Notes under the pieces: generated by a model | Databases searched by the model: none | The model's input: the letters and a program-made list of their open reading frames with translations, nothing else | Told to the model about the DNA's origin: nothing | Part shown: positions 8,905 to 17,094 of the stretch, piece by piece | Numbering within the stretch: position 1 is the stretch's first letter | Layout of the letters: every line of letters begins with the position of its first letter | Position numbers and translations under genes: made by a program | Source: Candidatus Aenigmatarchaeota archaeon | Lineage (GTDB): Archaea; Aenigmatarchaeota; Aenigmatarchaeia; QMZP01 | Reading direction: 5' to 3' | Length of the DNA: 33,098 nucleotides | NCBI GenBank assembly: GCA_017609225.1 | Contig: JAFCEK010000002.1 | Coordinates: 1 to 33,098, forward strand

Positions 8905-9790
8905 ATGTTCTTCCCTTCCTTTCTGTATACCATCTTAGCAGAACAGAGTTCTGGAGCCATGTGTTCATTATATCAACAATCAGGCCTATCAGCAGAACAG
9001 CAGCTATCTGGGACAGCACAGGAGAGATTGCCGAGAGAAGCAGCGCTGCCAGTGCCCCTATGCTTGTCATGCTCATTGTAATTCCTGTTTTGAATGCACC
9101 CCTTATTTTTTCGCTGGTTTCACCTGCTGATTTTAATATTCTGGTTGTAAGCAGTATATCGGTATCAACAGAATAACCTATAATCATAAGCAGCGCTGCC
9201 AGCCCTGCAAGGCTCAGCTCAATGCCAAAAAGCTGCATGAGCCCCAGCGTTATAACAATGTCTGATGCTGCAGCAGCTATCACATAAAGCGATGGCATCA
9301 AAATCCTGAAAACAATGAAAACAATTATTCCCATAAATATGAAGGCAACTATTATTGCTGTTTGTGCCTGCACCCAGAATACCTCTCCAAGCGCAGGGCC
9401 TATGTTTGCTATGGAATAATCCTCTGTTGGTATTCCAAGTTCATGGATTTTCTGGAGAACAAGCTTTGAATCCACAGCAGAATCCGTGTTTATCATAACG
9501 CCTGTTCCTCCAAGGCCCCTTATTTCTCTTATTATAACATCCCCGAAACTCTCTTCAAGTGACTGCTCCAAAAACTGCGTATCAACAGAGTTTGGGGTTA
9601 TTAGTGTTATTACTTTTCCTCCCCTGAGCTCTATTGACCTCTGAAACCATTCACCTGTCTGAGTATATTGATTTACAAGCAGTGCTACAGAAAATACAAG
9701 AACCGCTACAGGTATTATTAAAAGCAGCCTGTATTTTCTGCTCTCTTCTCTGTCGCTCTCCACAAGAACACCTTTTATCTGTTTCTGCAT
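8897..9790 (-). CDS. secF: Protein-export membrane protein SecF
   Basis: The 297-aa protein has a first membrane helix at about 20-40, the IELRGG motif at 53-58, a short extracytoplasmic domain, and five further membrane segments. These include GYSVDTDILL at 205-214, the SecF counterpart of the SecD VDH motif. Its length is normal for archaeal SecF. It precedes secD in the same unit, with an 8-bp overlap. The upstream promoter may lie inside the end of the radical SAM gene, where TTTAAAAAC (about 9822-9830, minus sense) precedes the start by about 35 bp. Its partner is SecD; both would serve the many large exported proteins in this window. Confidence 0.95.
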   Translation of the reverse strand: MQKQIKGVLVESDREESRKYRLLLIIPVAVLVFSVALLVNQYTQTGEWFQRSIELRGGKVITLITPNSVDTQFLEQSLEESFGDVIIREIRGLGGTGVMINTDSAVDSKLVLQKIHELGIPTEDYSIANIGPALGEVFWVQAQTAIIVAFIFMGIIVFIVFRILMPSLYVIAAAASDIVITLGLMQLFGIELSLAGLAALLMIIGYSVDTDILLTTRILKSAGETSEKIRGAFKTGITMSMTSIGALAALLLSAISPVLSQIAAVLLIGLIVDIMNTWLQNSVLLRWYTERKGRTYA

Positions 9791-9815
9791 TCCATATGTT
9801 TTTTCAGTATTTGAA

Positions 9816-11192
9816 TTAAGTTTTTAAATAGGTTATTCCTGCTTCAATAATCTTTTTAAATAAAAAGATGTTGCCTGCCCTTATCTGGTTAAGAAGGAAT
9901 CCTGGCCTTATATAAAAACTAAGATATGCCTTTCTCAGGAGCTTCTTCAGTTCCCTGTAACTAAGTCCGGGAATGCTCATAACAGGCTCCAGGGTTGTGT
10001 ACTTTGACCAGTCCTCTGTAAGAAGCAGTCCCTTTCTTTTGGCTTCATCAAAAATTCTTGTTCCGGGATATGGCGTGCATATTGTGAACTGGGCAAAATC
10101 TGTTTTGAGAATTCTTGCAAATTTTATGGTTTTGTTTATGGTTTTTTTTGTTTCGCCGGGTATTCCCAGTATGAAAGATCCCAGGGTTTTTATGCCTTCC
10201 TGCTTTGCTGTTTTTATTGCATCCACTGACTGTCTTAGTGTTATGCCCTTGCCTATTTTGTCAAGAATCCTCTGGCTTCCTGATTCTATGCCAAAATATA
10301 TGGTGTGGCAGCCTGCCTTTTTCAGTTTTCTGGCGAGTCCCCTGCTTATTGTGTTTACCCTTGAGGAGCATGTCCATGACAGGTCAATCTTTTCCTTTGT
10401 CATTATATTGCATATCTCTTCAGCCCTTTTCTGGTTCAGGGTAAATGTGTCATCCATGAATTCCACTTCCTTTATGCTGTATTCATCCTTCAGCATACGC
10501 AGCTCCTCTGCCACATTTTCAGGGCTTCTGGATCTCCATATATTGCCGCAAATAAGGGATGAAGAGCAATAGATGCAGTTGTACGGGCATCCTCTTGATG
10601 TCATTATTATACCGAATCTGTATCTTCCCAGCTTATATTTTTCCATTGGCAGCAGATGTCTTGCAGGATGCGGAAGTGAATCAAGGTTTTTTATAAAGCC
10701 CCTGTCCGGGTTGTTTATGATCTTATTTCCAATTCTGAATGATATGCCTCTTATTTTTTTCATTTCTGCTTTTGGTTTTTTCTTTTCCAGAAAATTTGCA
10801 ATCTCCAGTATTGTCTGCTCCCCCTCGCCCCTTACTATAATATCTATGTATCTGCATTCCCTTAGTGTCTGTTCTGCTGTAAATGTTACATGCGGCCCCC
10901 CGATAATAACAGTGCAGTTTGGGTTTTCCTCCTTTGCTGTTTTTGCTGTTTTGTATGCCCCGTATATGGCTGATGTCACGCTTGTTATGCCTACTATGTC
11001 TGGTTTTGATTTTTTTATTATCCTTTTGAAATCAGAGAAGCTGTAATTCATGGTAGGACAGTCTATTATGCTGACATCATGCATTTTTTCAAGAACAGCT
11101 GCCAAATATGCAAGACCCAGTGGCTGGCCTGAAACACCAAGAAATTTTTTGAGGTCGGATTCTGCCGGCGGTGAAACAAGCATTATCTTCAT
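9816..11192 (-). CDS. B12-binding-type radical SAM protein (BchE-like family)
   Basis: This 458-aa enzyme has an N-terminal cobalamin-binding-like Rossmann domain (about 1-135, including ITSVTSAIYGAY and VIIGGPHVTF). The radical SAM core follows, with its [4Fe-4S] triad in SRGCPYNCIYCSS (C202, C206, C209). Later core motifs include EFMDDTF and YFGIESGSQRILDKIGKG. Relatives act as methyltransferases, cyclases or oxidoreductases in cofactor, lipid and antibiotic synthesis, so the substrate cannot be read from sequence. The classic B12 DxHxxG motif is not evident, as in many members. I place the start at 11192 (MKIMLVSPPA): the frame stays open to 11429, but that 79-residue stretch overlaps the divergent flavoprotein gene and does not look like protein. 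The neighbouring flavoprotein hints at lipid or isoprenoid modification, an inference only. Confidence 0.88.
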   Translation of the reverse strand: MKIMLVSPPAESDLKKFLGVSGQPLGLAYLAAVLEKMHDVSIIDCPTMNYSFSDFKRIIKKSKPDIVGITSVTSAIYGAYKTAKTAKEENPNCTVIIGGPHVTFTAEQTLRECRYIDIIVRGEGEQTILEIANFLEKKKPKAEMKKIRGISFRIGNKIINNPDRGFIKNLDSLPHPARHLLPMEKYKLGRYRFGIIMTSRGCPYNCIYCSSSLICGNIWRSRSPENVAEELRMLKDEYSIKEVEFMDDTFTLNQKRAEEICNIMTKEKIDLSWTCSSRVNTISRGLARKLKKAGCHTIYFGIESGSQRILDKIGKGITLRQSVDAIKTAKQEGIKTLGSFILGIPGETKKTINKTIKFARILKTDFAQFTICTPYPGTRIFDEAKRKGLLLTEDWSKYTTLEPVMSIPGLSYRELKKLLRKAYLSFYIRPGFLLNQIRAGNIFLFKKIIEAGITYLKT

Positions 11193-11250
11193 GAAACCAC
11201 ATGTTAGAATTGCTGTTAAACTTTTTATTGTTTTTATGTAAATCAAATTC

Positions 11251-12291
11251 ATGTATGATCTTGTTGTTGCTGGAGCAGGGCCTGCAGGGATATATGCAGC
11301 AAAGCTCTGCGAGTCCAAGCTTAAGGTTCTGGTTATTGAGGAGCATGAAGAGATAGGCATGCCCATGCACTGTTCCGGTCTGGTTTCAAAAAACCTTGAC
11401 AGGTTTGTGAAGGCTGATATAAAATTCATTGATCACAGGGTTTCCGGGGCTGTGCTTCATTCTGCCGGAGGCAGGAAGCTTAAATTGAAAAAACATGGAA
11501 CAGCTGCATATGTGATAAACAGGGCTGATTTTGACAGGCATATGGCAAAGGGGCTTGCATCAGAGCTTAAGCTGAAAACAAGGGTTGAATCTGTTTCATT
11601 TGAAAAGGACAGGGTTCTGGTTGAAACAGATAAAGGCATGTTTGAGGCAAAATTGCTTCTTGCTGCTGATGGCTCGAATTCTGCTGTGGGCAGAGCCCTT
11701 GGGGCAAAGCCAAAGGAAATTCTGAACGGGCTTATTGGCATTGTAAAAAAGCCTGACAAATCAAAAAACGTGGAGATGTGGTTCAATAGAAATAAAACAG
11801 ACGGCTTCTTCTGGAAGATACCAAGAGGTACAAGCACTGAATACGGCATGATGGGTTCAGGCGCAAAATTCATCCAGCTTGAAAACTTCTTTGGACTGGA
11901 TGACTATGAAAAAATGTCACATCCCATTCCTCTGGGACCTCCAAAAACATTTTTCAGCAGATGTCTGCTTGTTGGAGATGCTGCAGCACAGGTAAAGCCA
12001 TGGTCAGGCGGCGGTGTTATATATGGACTTACATGCGCAGAAATTGCTGCAAAAACCATACTTAACGCTTTCCGGAAAAACGATTTTTCCGAAGAATTTC
12101 TGCGCAGCTATGAAGATGAATGGAGGAAAAAAATCGGAAAAAACATAGCAATGGGCATGCTGTTCAGGGAATTCTACAAAAAAATGAGCAATGAGCAGAT
12201 TGAAAGGATTTTTCAGATGCTTAAAAAAAGAAAAACTGACTTCAGCTTCCTGGATATGGATTTTCCTGCTGAATATTTAACTAAGTTTTGA
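11251..12291 (+). CDS. Geranylgeranyl reductase family FAD-dependent oxidoreductase
   Basis: The 346-aa protein opens with the FAD/NAD-binding GAGPAG motif (8-13). It has the substrate-side HCSGLVS motif (40-46) seen in archaeal digeranylgeranylglycerophospholipid reductases. The second FAD motif is LLVGDAAAQVKPWSGGGVIYGL (about 239-260). The family saturates the isoprenoid chains of archaeal ether lipids or reduces other prenyl groups. At 346 residues it is slightly shorter than typical archaeal GGR (about 390-450), with a reduced C-terminal region. It is divergent from the radical SAM gene across 58 bp. The last 14 codons and stop are repeated intact 101 bp downstream, which suggests local rearrangement at the 3' end. 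Membrane-lipid reductase is the best guess; other GGR-family roles are possible. Confidence 0.87.
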   Translation: MYDLVVAGAGPAGIYAAKLCESKLKVLVIEEHEEIGMPMHCSGLVSKNLDRFVKADIKFIDHRVSGAVLHSAGGRKLKLKKHGTAAYVINRADFDRHMAKGLASELKLKTRVESVSFEKDRVLVETDKGMFEAKLLLAADGSNSAVGRALGAKPKEILNGLIGIVKKPDKSKNVEMWFNRNKTDGFFWKIPRGTSTEYGMMGSGAKFIQLENFFGLDDYEKMSHPIPLGPPKTFFSRCLLVGDAAAQVKPWSGGGVIYGLTCAEIAAKTILNAFRKNDFSEEFLRSYEDEWRKKIGKNIAMGMLFREFYKKMSNEQIERIFQMLKKRKTDFSFLDMDFPAEYLTKF

Positions 12292-12395
12292 GTTCTTTTT
12301 CCCAAGGGTTTTTCTTGTGACATGCGGCAGCGTCTGTAAGAAAAAGGCTTCTGGATATGGATTTTCCTGCTGAATATTTAACTAAGTTTTGAGTT
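12250..12395 (+). repeat. Perfect 45-bp direct repeat copying the 3' end of the flavoprotein gene
   Basis: Bases 12250-12294 (the last codons and TGA stop of the flavoprotein gene plus three bases) recur identically at 12351-12395, 101 bp downstream. The second copy is preceded by a partly similar AAGAAAAA-GGCTT stretch that looks like a shortened version of the sequence before copy 1. The interval between copies holds T-runs (CTTTTTCCCAAGGGTTTTT, about 12295-12313) that could serve as an archaeal poly-T terminator. The second copy is not in a coding context. It accounts for most of the convergent gap to the DUF35 gene. Confidence 0.9.
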
Positions 12396-12398
12396 GCA

Positions 12399-12821
12399 TC
12401 ATTCATTCCCTTCTTCTAATTCCCATTTAAGGCCATAATGTATCAGGCCGTCCTTGCCGTCTTCATATATTTTTCTGAAAACCGCTCTTACCTTTTTTCC
12501 TATTTCTATATTTTCTATATCACCCACAACATGGCCTGCTATATTTGTTCCCTCTTCAAGCTTTATTACAGCAATAGCATATGGAATGTTCTTTTCAAAT
12601 CCTTCTGGAGGAACCTTTATTATAGTATAGGAAATTATTTCACCTTTTCCTGAGAACTGGAAAGATTCAAGCTTTCCTTTTCTTCTGCATTTCGGGCACA
12701 ATATCCTTGAAGGGAAAAAAACAGTGTTACATGTAACGCATTTTGAACCTATTAAATTGTACCTTGATTTCTGCATCCTCCAATGCAATGGAACACTTGA
12801 CTTATGAACCATATACTTCAC
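12399..12821 (-). CDS. DUF35 OB-fold/zinc-ribbon protein associated with thiolase and HMG-CoA synthase
   Basis: This 140-aa protein has a rubredoxin-like zinc ribbon (C28, C31, C42, C45 counted from the upstream GTG). An OB-fold follows, starting GKGEIISYTIIKVPPEGF and continuing to about 130. DUF35 proteins lie beside archaeal thiolase and HMG-CoA synthase genes; in methanogens the small protein bridges the two enzymes and helps channel acetoacetyl-CoA. Here it follows thiolase on the same strand, as expected, but across an unusual 232-bp gap filled with degenerate repeats. The start may be the GTG at 12821 or the ATG at 12812. The ATG is favoured because AAGGTGA lies just before it as a Shine-Dalgarno-like sequence. 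Function is well supported by context. Confidence 0.9.
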   Translation of the reverse strand: MKYMVHKSSVPLHWRMQKSRYNLIGSKCVTCNTVFFPSRILCPKCRRKGKLESFQFSGKGEIISYTIIKVPPEGFEKNIPYAIAVIKLEEGTNIAGHVVGDIENIEIGKKVRAVFRKIYEDGKDGLIHYGLKWELEEGNE

Positions 12822-13031
12822 CTTGCAATCTGTTACGGGGACAGCTTTGTTATCAGCATATCCTGTTTTTGGTGTTAGCTATCATTTTATACTTCGCCTT
12901 GTATTCTGTGACGGGGACCACTTTGTTCATCCTGTGTTAGTGGTCAAACCCTTACTTATGCTTTGTATTCTATGACGGAACAGCTATAAATTCAGTGTAG
13001 TCTGTTAGGTAGTAGCTGTCATTTTTTTCAT
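12813..13031 (-). repeat. Three degenerate tandem repeats (65-78 bp) between thiolase and DUF35 genes
   Basis: The gap holds three related units at about 12813-12888, 12889-12953 and 12954-13031. The first 39 bases of units 1 and 2 differ at about seven positions; unit 3 is more diverged and has small deletions. Unit 1 runs into the DUF35 start. Read on the minus strand, units 1 and 2 encode related peptides (NKAVPVTDCKVKY and NKVVPVTEYKAKY), and unit 3 has a frameshifted trace of the same. A GAGGTGAT ribosome-binding sequence with an ATG at 13031 opens a nine-codon frame (MKKMTATT, stop at 13005). The array therefore looks like decayed copies of a gene-start region rather than a CRISPR or a simple satellite. 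Confidence 0.7.
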
Positions 13032-13053
13032 ATCACCTCTTAATCATCATATA

Positions 13054-14244
13054 TTAGCTTGTTATGGGCTCTGGCTCTGTTCCCAGTATATGCACAATGC
13101 TTGTTGCGCCCGAACCTCCTATATTGAGGGCAAGGCCATTGTCTGCACCTTTAATCTGAATTGGCCCGCATTCTCCCCTGAGCTGTCTTACAATATCAAC
13201 AATCTGCCTTATGCCTGTTGCACCGACCGGATGTCCTATTGCCTTCAGACCGCCTGTTGTATTGATTGGCTTTTCTCCCTTTATTGTAATCTTTCCTTCT
13301 TCCACGAATTTTCCTCCCTTGCCTTTTTCACAGAATCCCAGGTCCTCTATTGATATGATTTCATTAATTGAGAAGCAGTCATGAACCTCTGCAAGGTTTA
13401 TATCTTCCGGTTTCATATGTGCCTGCTCATATGCCTTTCTTGACGCAACCTTTGTTGCAGCCATCTCCACTAAACTCTTTCTGTCATGCAGGGCGAGCGT
13501 GTCAGATGCCTGGCCGGAGCCCAGAATCCATACAGGCTGTTTGGCTATGTTTCTTGCAATTCTTTCTGATGCCAGAACAACAGCTGCTGCACCATCTGTT
13601 ATGGGAGAGCAGTCAAGAAGCCTTAAAGGATCTGCAATAACAGGGGACTTTATAACATCATCAACTGTTATCTCTTTTGGAAACTGTGCCTTTTCATTAT
13701 GAACAGCGTTTTTATGGTTGTTTACGCTAACCATTGCCAGCTGCTCTCTTGTGGTTCCAAACATATGCATATGTGCCCTTGCTATTAAGGCATAAAGCCC
13801 TGTGAATGTCAGCCCTATGGAGCTTTCCCATTCCTGGTCACCCGCTCCCATAAGGGTTGCTATTGCATCTGTTCCCTTTAAATCAGTCATCTTTTCTGCT
13901 CCTGCTGCAACAACTATCTCATGCTCCCCTGAAAGTATTGAGTGGTATGCCTTTCTGAACGCCAGCGCACCGGAAGCGCATGCTGCCTCGCATCTTGTTG
14001 CAGGTATAGGGTTCAGCCCTGCCTGGTCTGTTGCCAATGGGGCAAGGTGTTCCTGGCCTATAAACCTTCCTGCAGACATATTTCCTATAAACAGGGCGTT
14101 TATGCTTGAGCCGTCCACTCCCGCATCCTTGATTGCAAGTATGCCTGCCTCTGTAGATAGGTCTCTCAGGGATTTTTCCCAGTGTTCATCAAACTTTGTC
14201 ATTCCTATTCCAATTACAGCAACTCTCTTTGTCATGTTAATCAC
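13054..14244 (-). CDS. Thiolase (acetyl-CoA C-acetyltransferase, SCP2-thiolase-like archaeal type)
   Basis: The 396-aa enzyme has its nucleophile Cys89 in EAACASGALAF, His288 in AEVHDCFSINE and the second catalytic region with His338 in GGLKAIGHPVGATG. A glycine-rich C-terminal NIGGSGATSIVHIL follows. Archaeal thiolases of this class make acetoacetyl-CoA from two acetyl-CoA for the mevalonate pathway and form a complex with HMG-CoA synthase and DUF35. The gene begins where HMG-CoA synthase ends: the GTG at 14244 overlaps that stop (GTGA). An ATG at 14235 (MTKRVAVIG) preceded by GAGTGATT is an equally good start and would give 393 aa. Its length and all key residues are normal. Confidence 0.93.
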   Translation of the reverse strand: MINMTKRVAVIGIGMTKFDEHWEKSLRDLSTEAGILAIKDAGVDGSSINALFIGNMSAGRFIGQEHLAPLATDQAGLNPIPATRCEAACASGALAFRKAYHSILSGEHEIVVAAGAEKMTDLKGTDAIATLMGAGDQEWESSIGLTFTGLYALIARAHMHMFGTTREQLAMVSVNNHKNAVHNEKAQFPKEITVDDVIKSPVIADPLRLLDCSPITDGAAAVVLASERIARNIAKQPVWILGSGQASDTLALHDRKSLVEMAATKVASRKAYEQAHMKPEDINLAEVHDCFSINEIISIEDLGFCEKGKGGKFVEEGKITIKGEKPINTTGGLKAIGHPVGATGIRQIVDIVRQLRGECGPIQIKGADNGLALNIGGSGATSIVHILGTEPEPITS

Positions 14245-15290
14245 TCTGTTTTCAGTTTTCCCATTATTCTTGCATACCTCCCATAATCAATGTTCTGTTT
14301 TCTTTTTATGTAATATTCTGTTTTTTTCGCCTTTTCCCTTCTTTCAAGAATTTTATCTGTAACATTTATCACAAACGAGTCAGAGCCTGCCCCGGAACCA
14401 TATGATGTCATAAGAATCCTGTCGCCTGGCTTTGCCACATCCAGAACATTGCATAAACCCAGCGGTGAGGAGCCTGAATAGCAGTTTCCTATTCGGGTTA
14501 CAACAAGACTCTGTTTTAGCTGTTCCATTGAAAATCCCAGAACCTTTGCTGCCCTTGTAGGGAATTTTCCATTGGGCATATGAAGAACAACATATGCAAA
14601 ATCCGAGGGTCTTAATCCTAGCTTTTTCATCATGTTTGTTGAGGCAGATACAACATGCTTGAAATATGCAGGCTTTCCTGTAAATCTTGCTCCATGCCTT
14701 GGATAGTCCTGCTTGTCCCTTCTCCAGAAATCCGGAGTGTCTGTTGTGAATGAACATGTGCCTTCTATTTCTGCAAGCGGGTCTTTCCCTATCACAAAGG
14801 CAGCACCACCTGCGGCTGCTGTATATTCCAGTGCATCGCCGGGCCTGCTCTGGCTTGTATCAGCACCAATTGCCATTCCATATTCTATCTGTCCTGCCTT
14901 TACATGGGAAATGCAGCACTGTATGCCTGCTGTTCCTGCCTTGCATGCAAACTCCAGGTCAGCAACCATAAGGTCTGTGCCAAGCTGCAGTGCCTCGGCA
15001 ACTATTGTGCCTGAAGGCTTTACAACATAAGGATGGCTCTCTGAACCTATGTAGAGTGCCCCTATTTTTTCCGGCTTTATGCCTGCCCTTAAAAGCGCGT
15101 TTTTCCCTGCCTCAACGCTGATGGTAACTGTATCTTCGTCTATATCAGGGACGCTTTTTTCCTCTATCCCAAGGCCTTTTTTTATGTTTTCCGGGTTTTC
15201 TCCCCAGACCTTTGTTATCTCTTCAACTGTTATCCTGAATTTTGGTATATAACAGCCATAACCTACTATACCTACGGACATAATCATCAA
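14241..15290 (-). CDS. Hydroxymethylglutaryl-CoA synthase (archaeal type)
   Basis: The 349-aa protein carries the catalytic Cys116 in DLEFACKAGTAGIQCC and His237 in VVLHMPNGKFPTRAA. It also has the YIGSESHPY segment near 80-88 and the SYGSGAGSDSF loop near 296-306. HMG-CoA synthase condenses acetyl-CoA with acetoacetyl-CoA to HMG-CoA, the committed route to mevalonate and archaeal isoprenoid lipids. It is the first gene of the HMGS-thiolase-DUF35 unit, the classical archaeal arrangement. The annotated start has three candidate Met codons (15290, 15287, 15281); MSVGIVGYG at 15281 aligns best with family N-termini. A TATA-like TATTTAAAAAG (15315-15325, minus sense) sits about 25-35 bp upstream, implying a very short leader. 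Downstream mevalonate enzymes are not in the window. Confidence 0.95.
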   Translation of the reverse strand: MMIMSVGIVGYGCYIPKFRITVEEITKVWGENPENIKKGLGIEEKSVPDIDEDTVTISVEAGKNALLRAGIKPEKIGALYIGSESHPYVVKPSGTIVAEALQLGTDLMVADLEFACKAGTAGIQCCISHVKAGQIEYGMAIGADTSQSRPGDALEYTAAAGGAAFVIGKDPLAEIEGTCSFTTDTPDFWRRDKQDYPRHGARFTGKPAYFKHVVSASTNMMKKLGLRPSDFAYVVLHMPNGKFPTRAAKVLGFSMEQLKQSLVVTRIGNCYSGSSPLGLCNVLDVAKPGDRILMTSYGSGAGSDSFVINVTDKILERREKAKKTEYYIKRKQNIDYGRYARIMGKLKTE

Positions 15291-15427
15291 GCCTATTAAT
15301 TAAGCAATGCTAAACTTTTTAAATACTAAAACTTAACTTCGACTATTGTCTAACTATGGTTTGGTATATTATGAGCCCTGTGAATTAAGATTTAAAGCTT
15401 TGCATTATATTTAATACAGATGATGTT
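15291..15427. promoter_or_regulatory. Divergent promoters for HMG-CoA synthase and DegT aminotransferase
   Basis: This 137-bp AT-rich gap separates divergent genes. TATTTAAAAAG (15315-15325, read on minus) fits a promoter for HMG-CoA synthase. AGATTTAAAGC (about 15388-15398, plus) lies about 30-40 bp before the aminotransferase ATG at 15428 and fits a second promoter. No clear inverted repeat or riboswitch was seen. Confidence 0.5.
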
Positions 15428-16513
15428 ATGATCAGCATATCAAAGCCTATGATAGGCAAAGAGGAGATAAAGGCTGTAATTGATGTACTGCAGTCAGGCA
15501 GTCTTGTGCAGGGAAAGAACGTAAAACTTTTTGAAAGGGAGTTTGCAGAGTATATTGGCACAGCCCATGCTGCTGCAGTCAGCTCCGGAACAGCAGCGCT
15601 TCACATAGCCCTTGAATGCCTTGGCATAAGGCCGGGAGATGAGGTTATAACAACGCCCTTTACATTTATTGCAACAGCAAATGCTGTTCTTTACCAGAAG
15701 GCAAAACCAGTATTTGCAGACATAAAGCCAGACACATACAACATAAATCCTGATGAAATAAAGAAAAAAATAACAGACAAAACAAAGGCTGTTATAGCGG
15801 TTCATCTTTATGGCAACCCATGTGATATGGAACATATTGCAGAGATATGCAGGGAAAAGGGAATAGCCCTTGTTGAGGATTGTGCACAGGCTGCTGGTGC
15901 AGAATACAAAGGCAAAAAGGTTGGTGGGTTCGGGGATATGGCTGTGTTCTCTTTTTATGCAACCAAAAACATGAGCACAGGAGAAGGGGGAATGATTGCT
16001 GCAGACAAAAAGGAACTGGTTGAAAGGGCCAAGGTGATGATAAACCAGGGACAGTCAAAAGAATATGAGCATGTGGAGCTGGGATATAACTACAGGATGA
16101 CAGAGATACAGGCAGCAATAGGCATGATCCAGCTGAAAAATCTTGACTCCTGGAACAGGATGAGAATTGAGAATGCAAACTTTTTAACAGAAAACCTGAA
16201 AGGGATCTCCGGTATTGGAACGCCTATAGCAAAACCGGAAGCAAAGCATGTTTTTCATCAGTACACGATAAAGGTACTGAATGGAAAAAGGGGCAGGGTA
16301 ATGGAACATCTGAAAAACAAAAGAATCGACTCAAGGGTTTATTATCCAAAGCCTGTATACCTGCAGCCTTTTTATCTAAGAAAAGGCTTCAGGCCAGGAC
16401 TTTGCCCTGTTGCAGAAAAAATTTCAGAGCAGGTTCTGAGCCTGCCTGTACATCCCGGACTGACACAGGAGAATCTTAACAGAATTGTTTCAGAAGTGAA
16501 AAATGCCTTGTAA
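15428..16513 (+). CDS. DegT/DnrJ/EryC1/StrS-family PLP aminotransferase (WlbE/WbpE-like)
   Basis: The 361-aa protein is a sugar-nucleotide aminotransferase. The PLP lysine is K180 in FSFYATKNMSTGEGG, the cofactor-contacting Asp is D151 in LVEDCAQAAG, and the N-terminal SGTAALHIALECLGIRPGDEV region is conserved. The family aminates keto-sugars bound to UDP, dTDP or GDP. Its neighbours on the other strand are a Gfo/Idh dehydrogenase and a hexapeptide acyltransferase. These three activities together match oxidation, transamination and N-acetylation at C3 of UDP-GlcNAcA, the route to 2,3-diacetamido-uronic acid found in bacterial O-antigens and in methanococcal N-glycans. The stop at 16511-16513 is one base from the stop of the convergent acyltransferase gene. 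The family call is secure; the substrate is inferred. Confidence 0.92.
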   Translation: MISISKPMIGKEEIKAVIDVLQSGSLVQGKNVKLFEREFAEYIGTAHAAAVSSGTAALHIALECLGIRPGDEVITTPFTFIATANAVLYQKAKPVFADIKPDTYNINPDEIKKKITDKTKAVIAVHLYGNPCDMEHIAEICREKGIALVEDCAQAAGAEYKGKKVGGFGDMAVFSFYATKNMSTGEGGMIAADKKELVERAKVMINQGQSKEYEHVELGYNYRMTEIQAAIGMIQLKNLDSWNRMRIENANFLTENLKGISGIGTPIAKPEAKHVFHQYTIKVLNGKRGRVMEHLKNKRIDSRVYYPKPVYLQPFYLRKGFRPGLCPVAEKISEQVLSLPVHPGLTQENLNRIVSEVKNAL

Positions 16514-16514
16514 T

Positions 16515-17093
16515 CTATTTTTCAAAAACCTCTTTTGGCACCTCAAATGTTTTCCTGCATTTCGGGCATTCAAACAATATGCTGCCGGCTTTTTCCTGTT
16601 TTTTCTCGGATTTCATGCCGCATATGCATACAAATCCTTTTATCTTTGCAGGATTTCCGTAAACAAGCGCATGAGCAGGAACATCCTTTGTTACAACAGA
16701 ACCTGCACCAACCATTGCATATTCCCCTATAACAACTCCGCAGAGTATTGTGGAATTGGCTCCTATGCTTGCTCCTTTTTTCACAACTATCTTCTTTCCA
16801 ACCCTGCTTTTATCCCAGATAAAGGCCCTGGGATAGGGGTCATTGGTGAATGTAACATGCGGTCCTATCAGGACATCATCCCCTATTTCCGCATTGTAAA
16901 CGCATGCATTGTTTTCTATTTTTACGCCTGAACCTATTTTCACTCCGGCATCAATATAAACATTCTTTCCCAGCACGCAGTTTTTTCCAAGTTCAGCATT
17001 TTCCCTTATCTGGGCATGATGCCATATCCTGCAGTTTTCGCCTATCTTCGATTTCGGCGAAACATCTGCTGTTTTATGCATATAGCTTTCCAT
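16515..17093 (-). CDS. Hexapeptide-repeat acyltransferase (WlbB/WbpD-like) with C-terminal zinc ribbon
   Basis: I use the ATG at 17093 (MESYMHKTADVSPKSKIG), one base after the dehydrogenase stop. The frame is open further upstream to 17165, but those 24 residues overlap the dehydrogenase. The 192-aa protein is built of hexapeptide repeats (left-handed beta helix, about 8-150), with the family sequence GPHVTFTNDPYPRA at 78-90 and the closing AHALVYGNPAKIKGFVC. The C-terminal 40 residues hold C156, C158, C176 and C179, a likely zinc ribbon that is common in WlbB relatives. The expected reaction is transfer of acetyl from acetyl-CoA to the 3-amino group of a UDP-sugar acid. It is last in the PIG-L, dehydrogenase, acyltransferase unit. 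Confidence 0.9.
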   Translation of the reverse strand: MESYMHKTADVSPKSKIGENCRIWHHAQIRENAELGKNCVLGKNVYIDAGVKIGSGVKIENNACVYNAEIGDDVLIGPHVTFTNDPYPRAFIWDKSRVGKKIVVKKGASIGANSTILCGVVIGEYAMVGAGSVVTKDVPAHALVYGNPAKIKGFVCICGMKSEKKQEKAGSILFECPKCRKTFEVPKEVFEK

Positions 17094-17094
17094 A

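Noticed and set aside
9973..11046. Two long plus-strand open frames (9973-10572 and 10573-11046)
   Set aside because: They are antisense to the radical SAM gene, whose motifs are clear; no family features or ribosome-binding sites are visible.
11193..11429. N-terminal 79-residue extension of the radical SAM frame
   Set aside because: It overlaps the divergent flavoprotein gene and its promoter and does not align with the conserved MKIMLVSPP family start at 11192.
12813..13031. Possible CRISPR-like array
   Set aside because: There are only three units, they are degenerate along their whole length, and no conserved repeat alternates with unique spacers; no cas genes are nearby.
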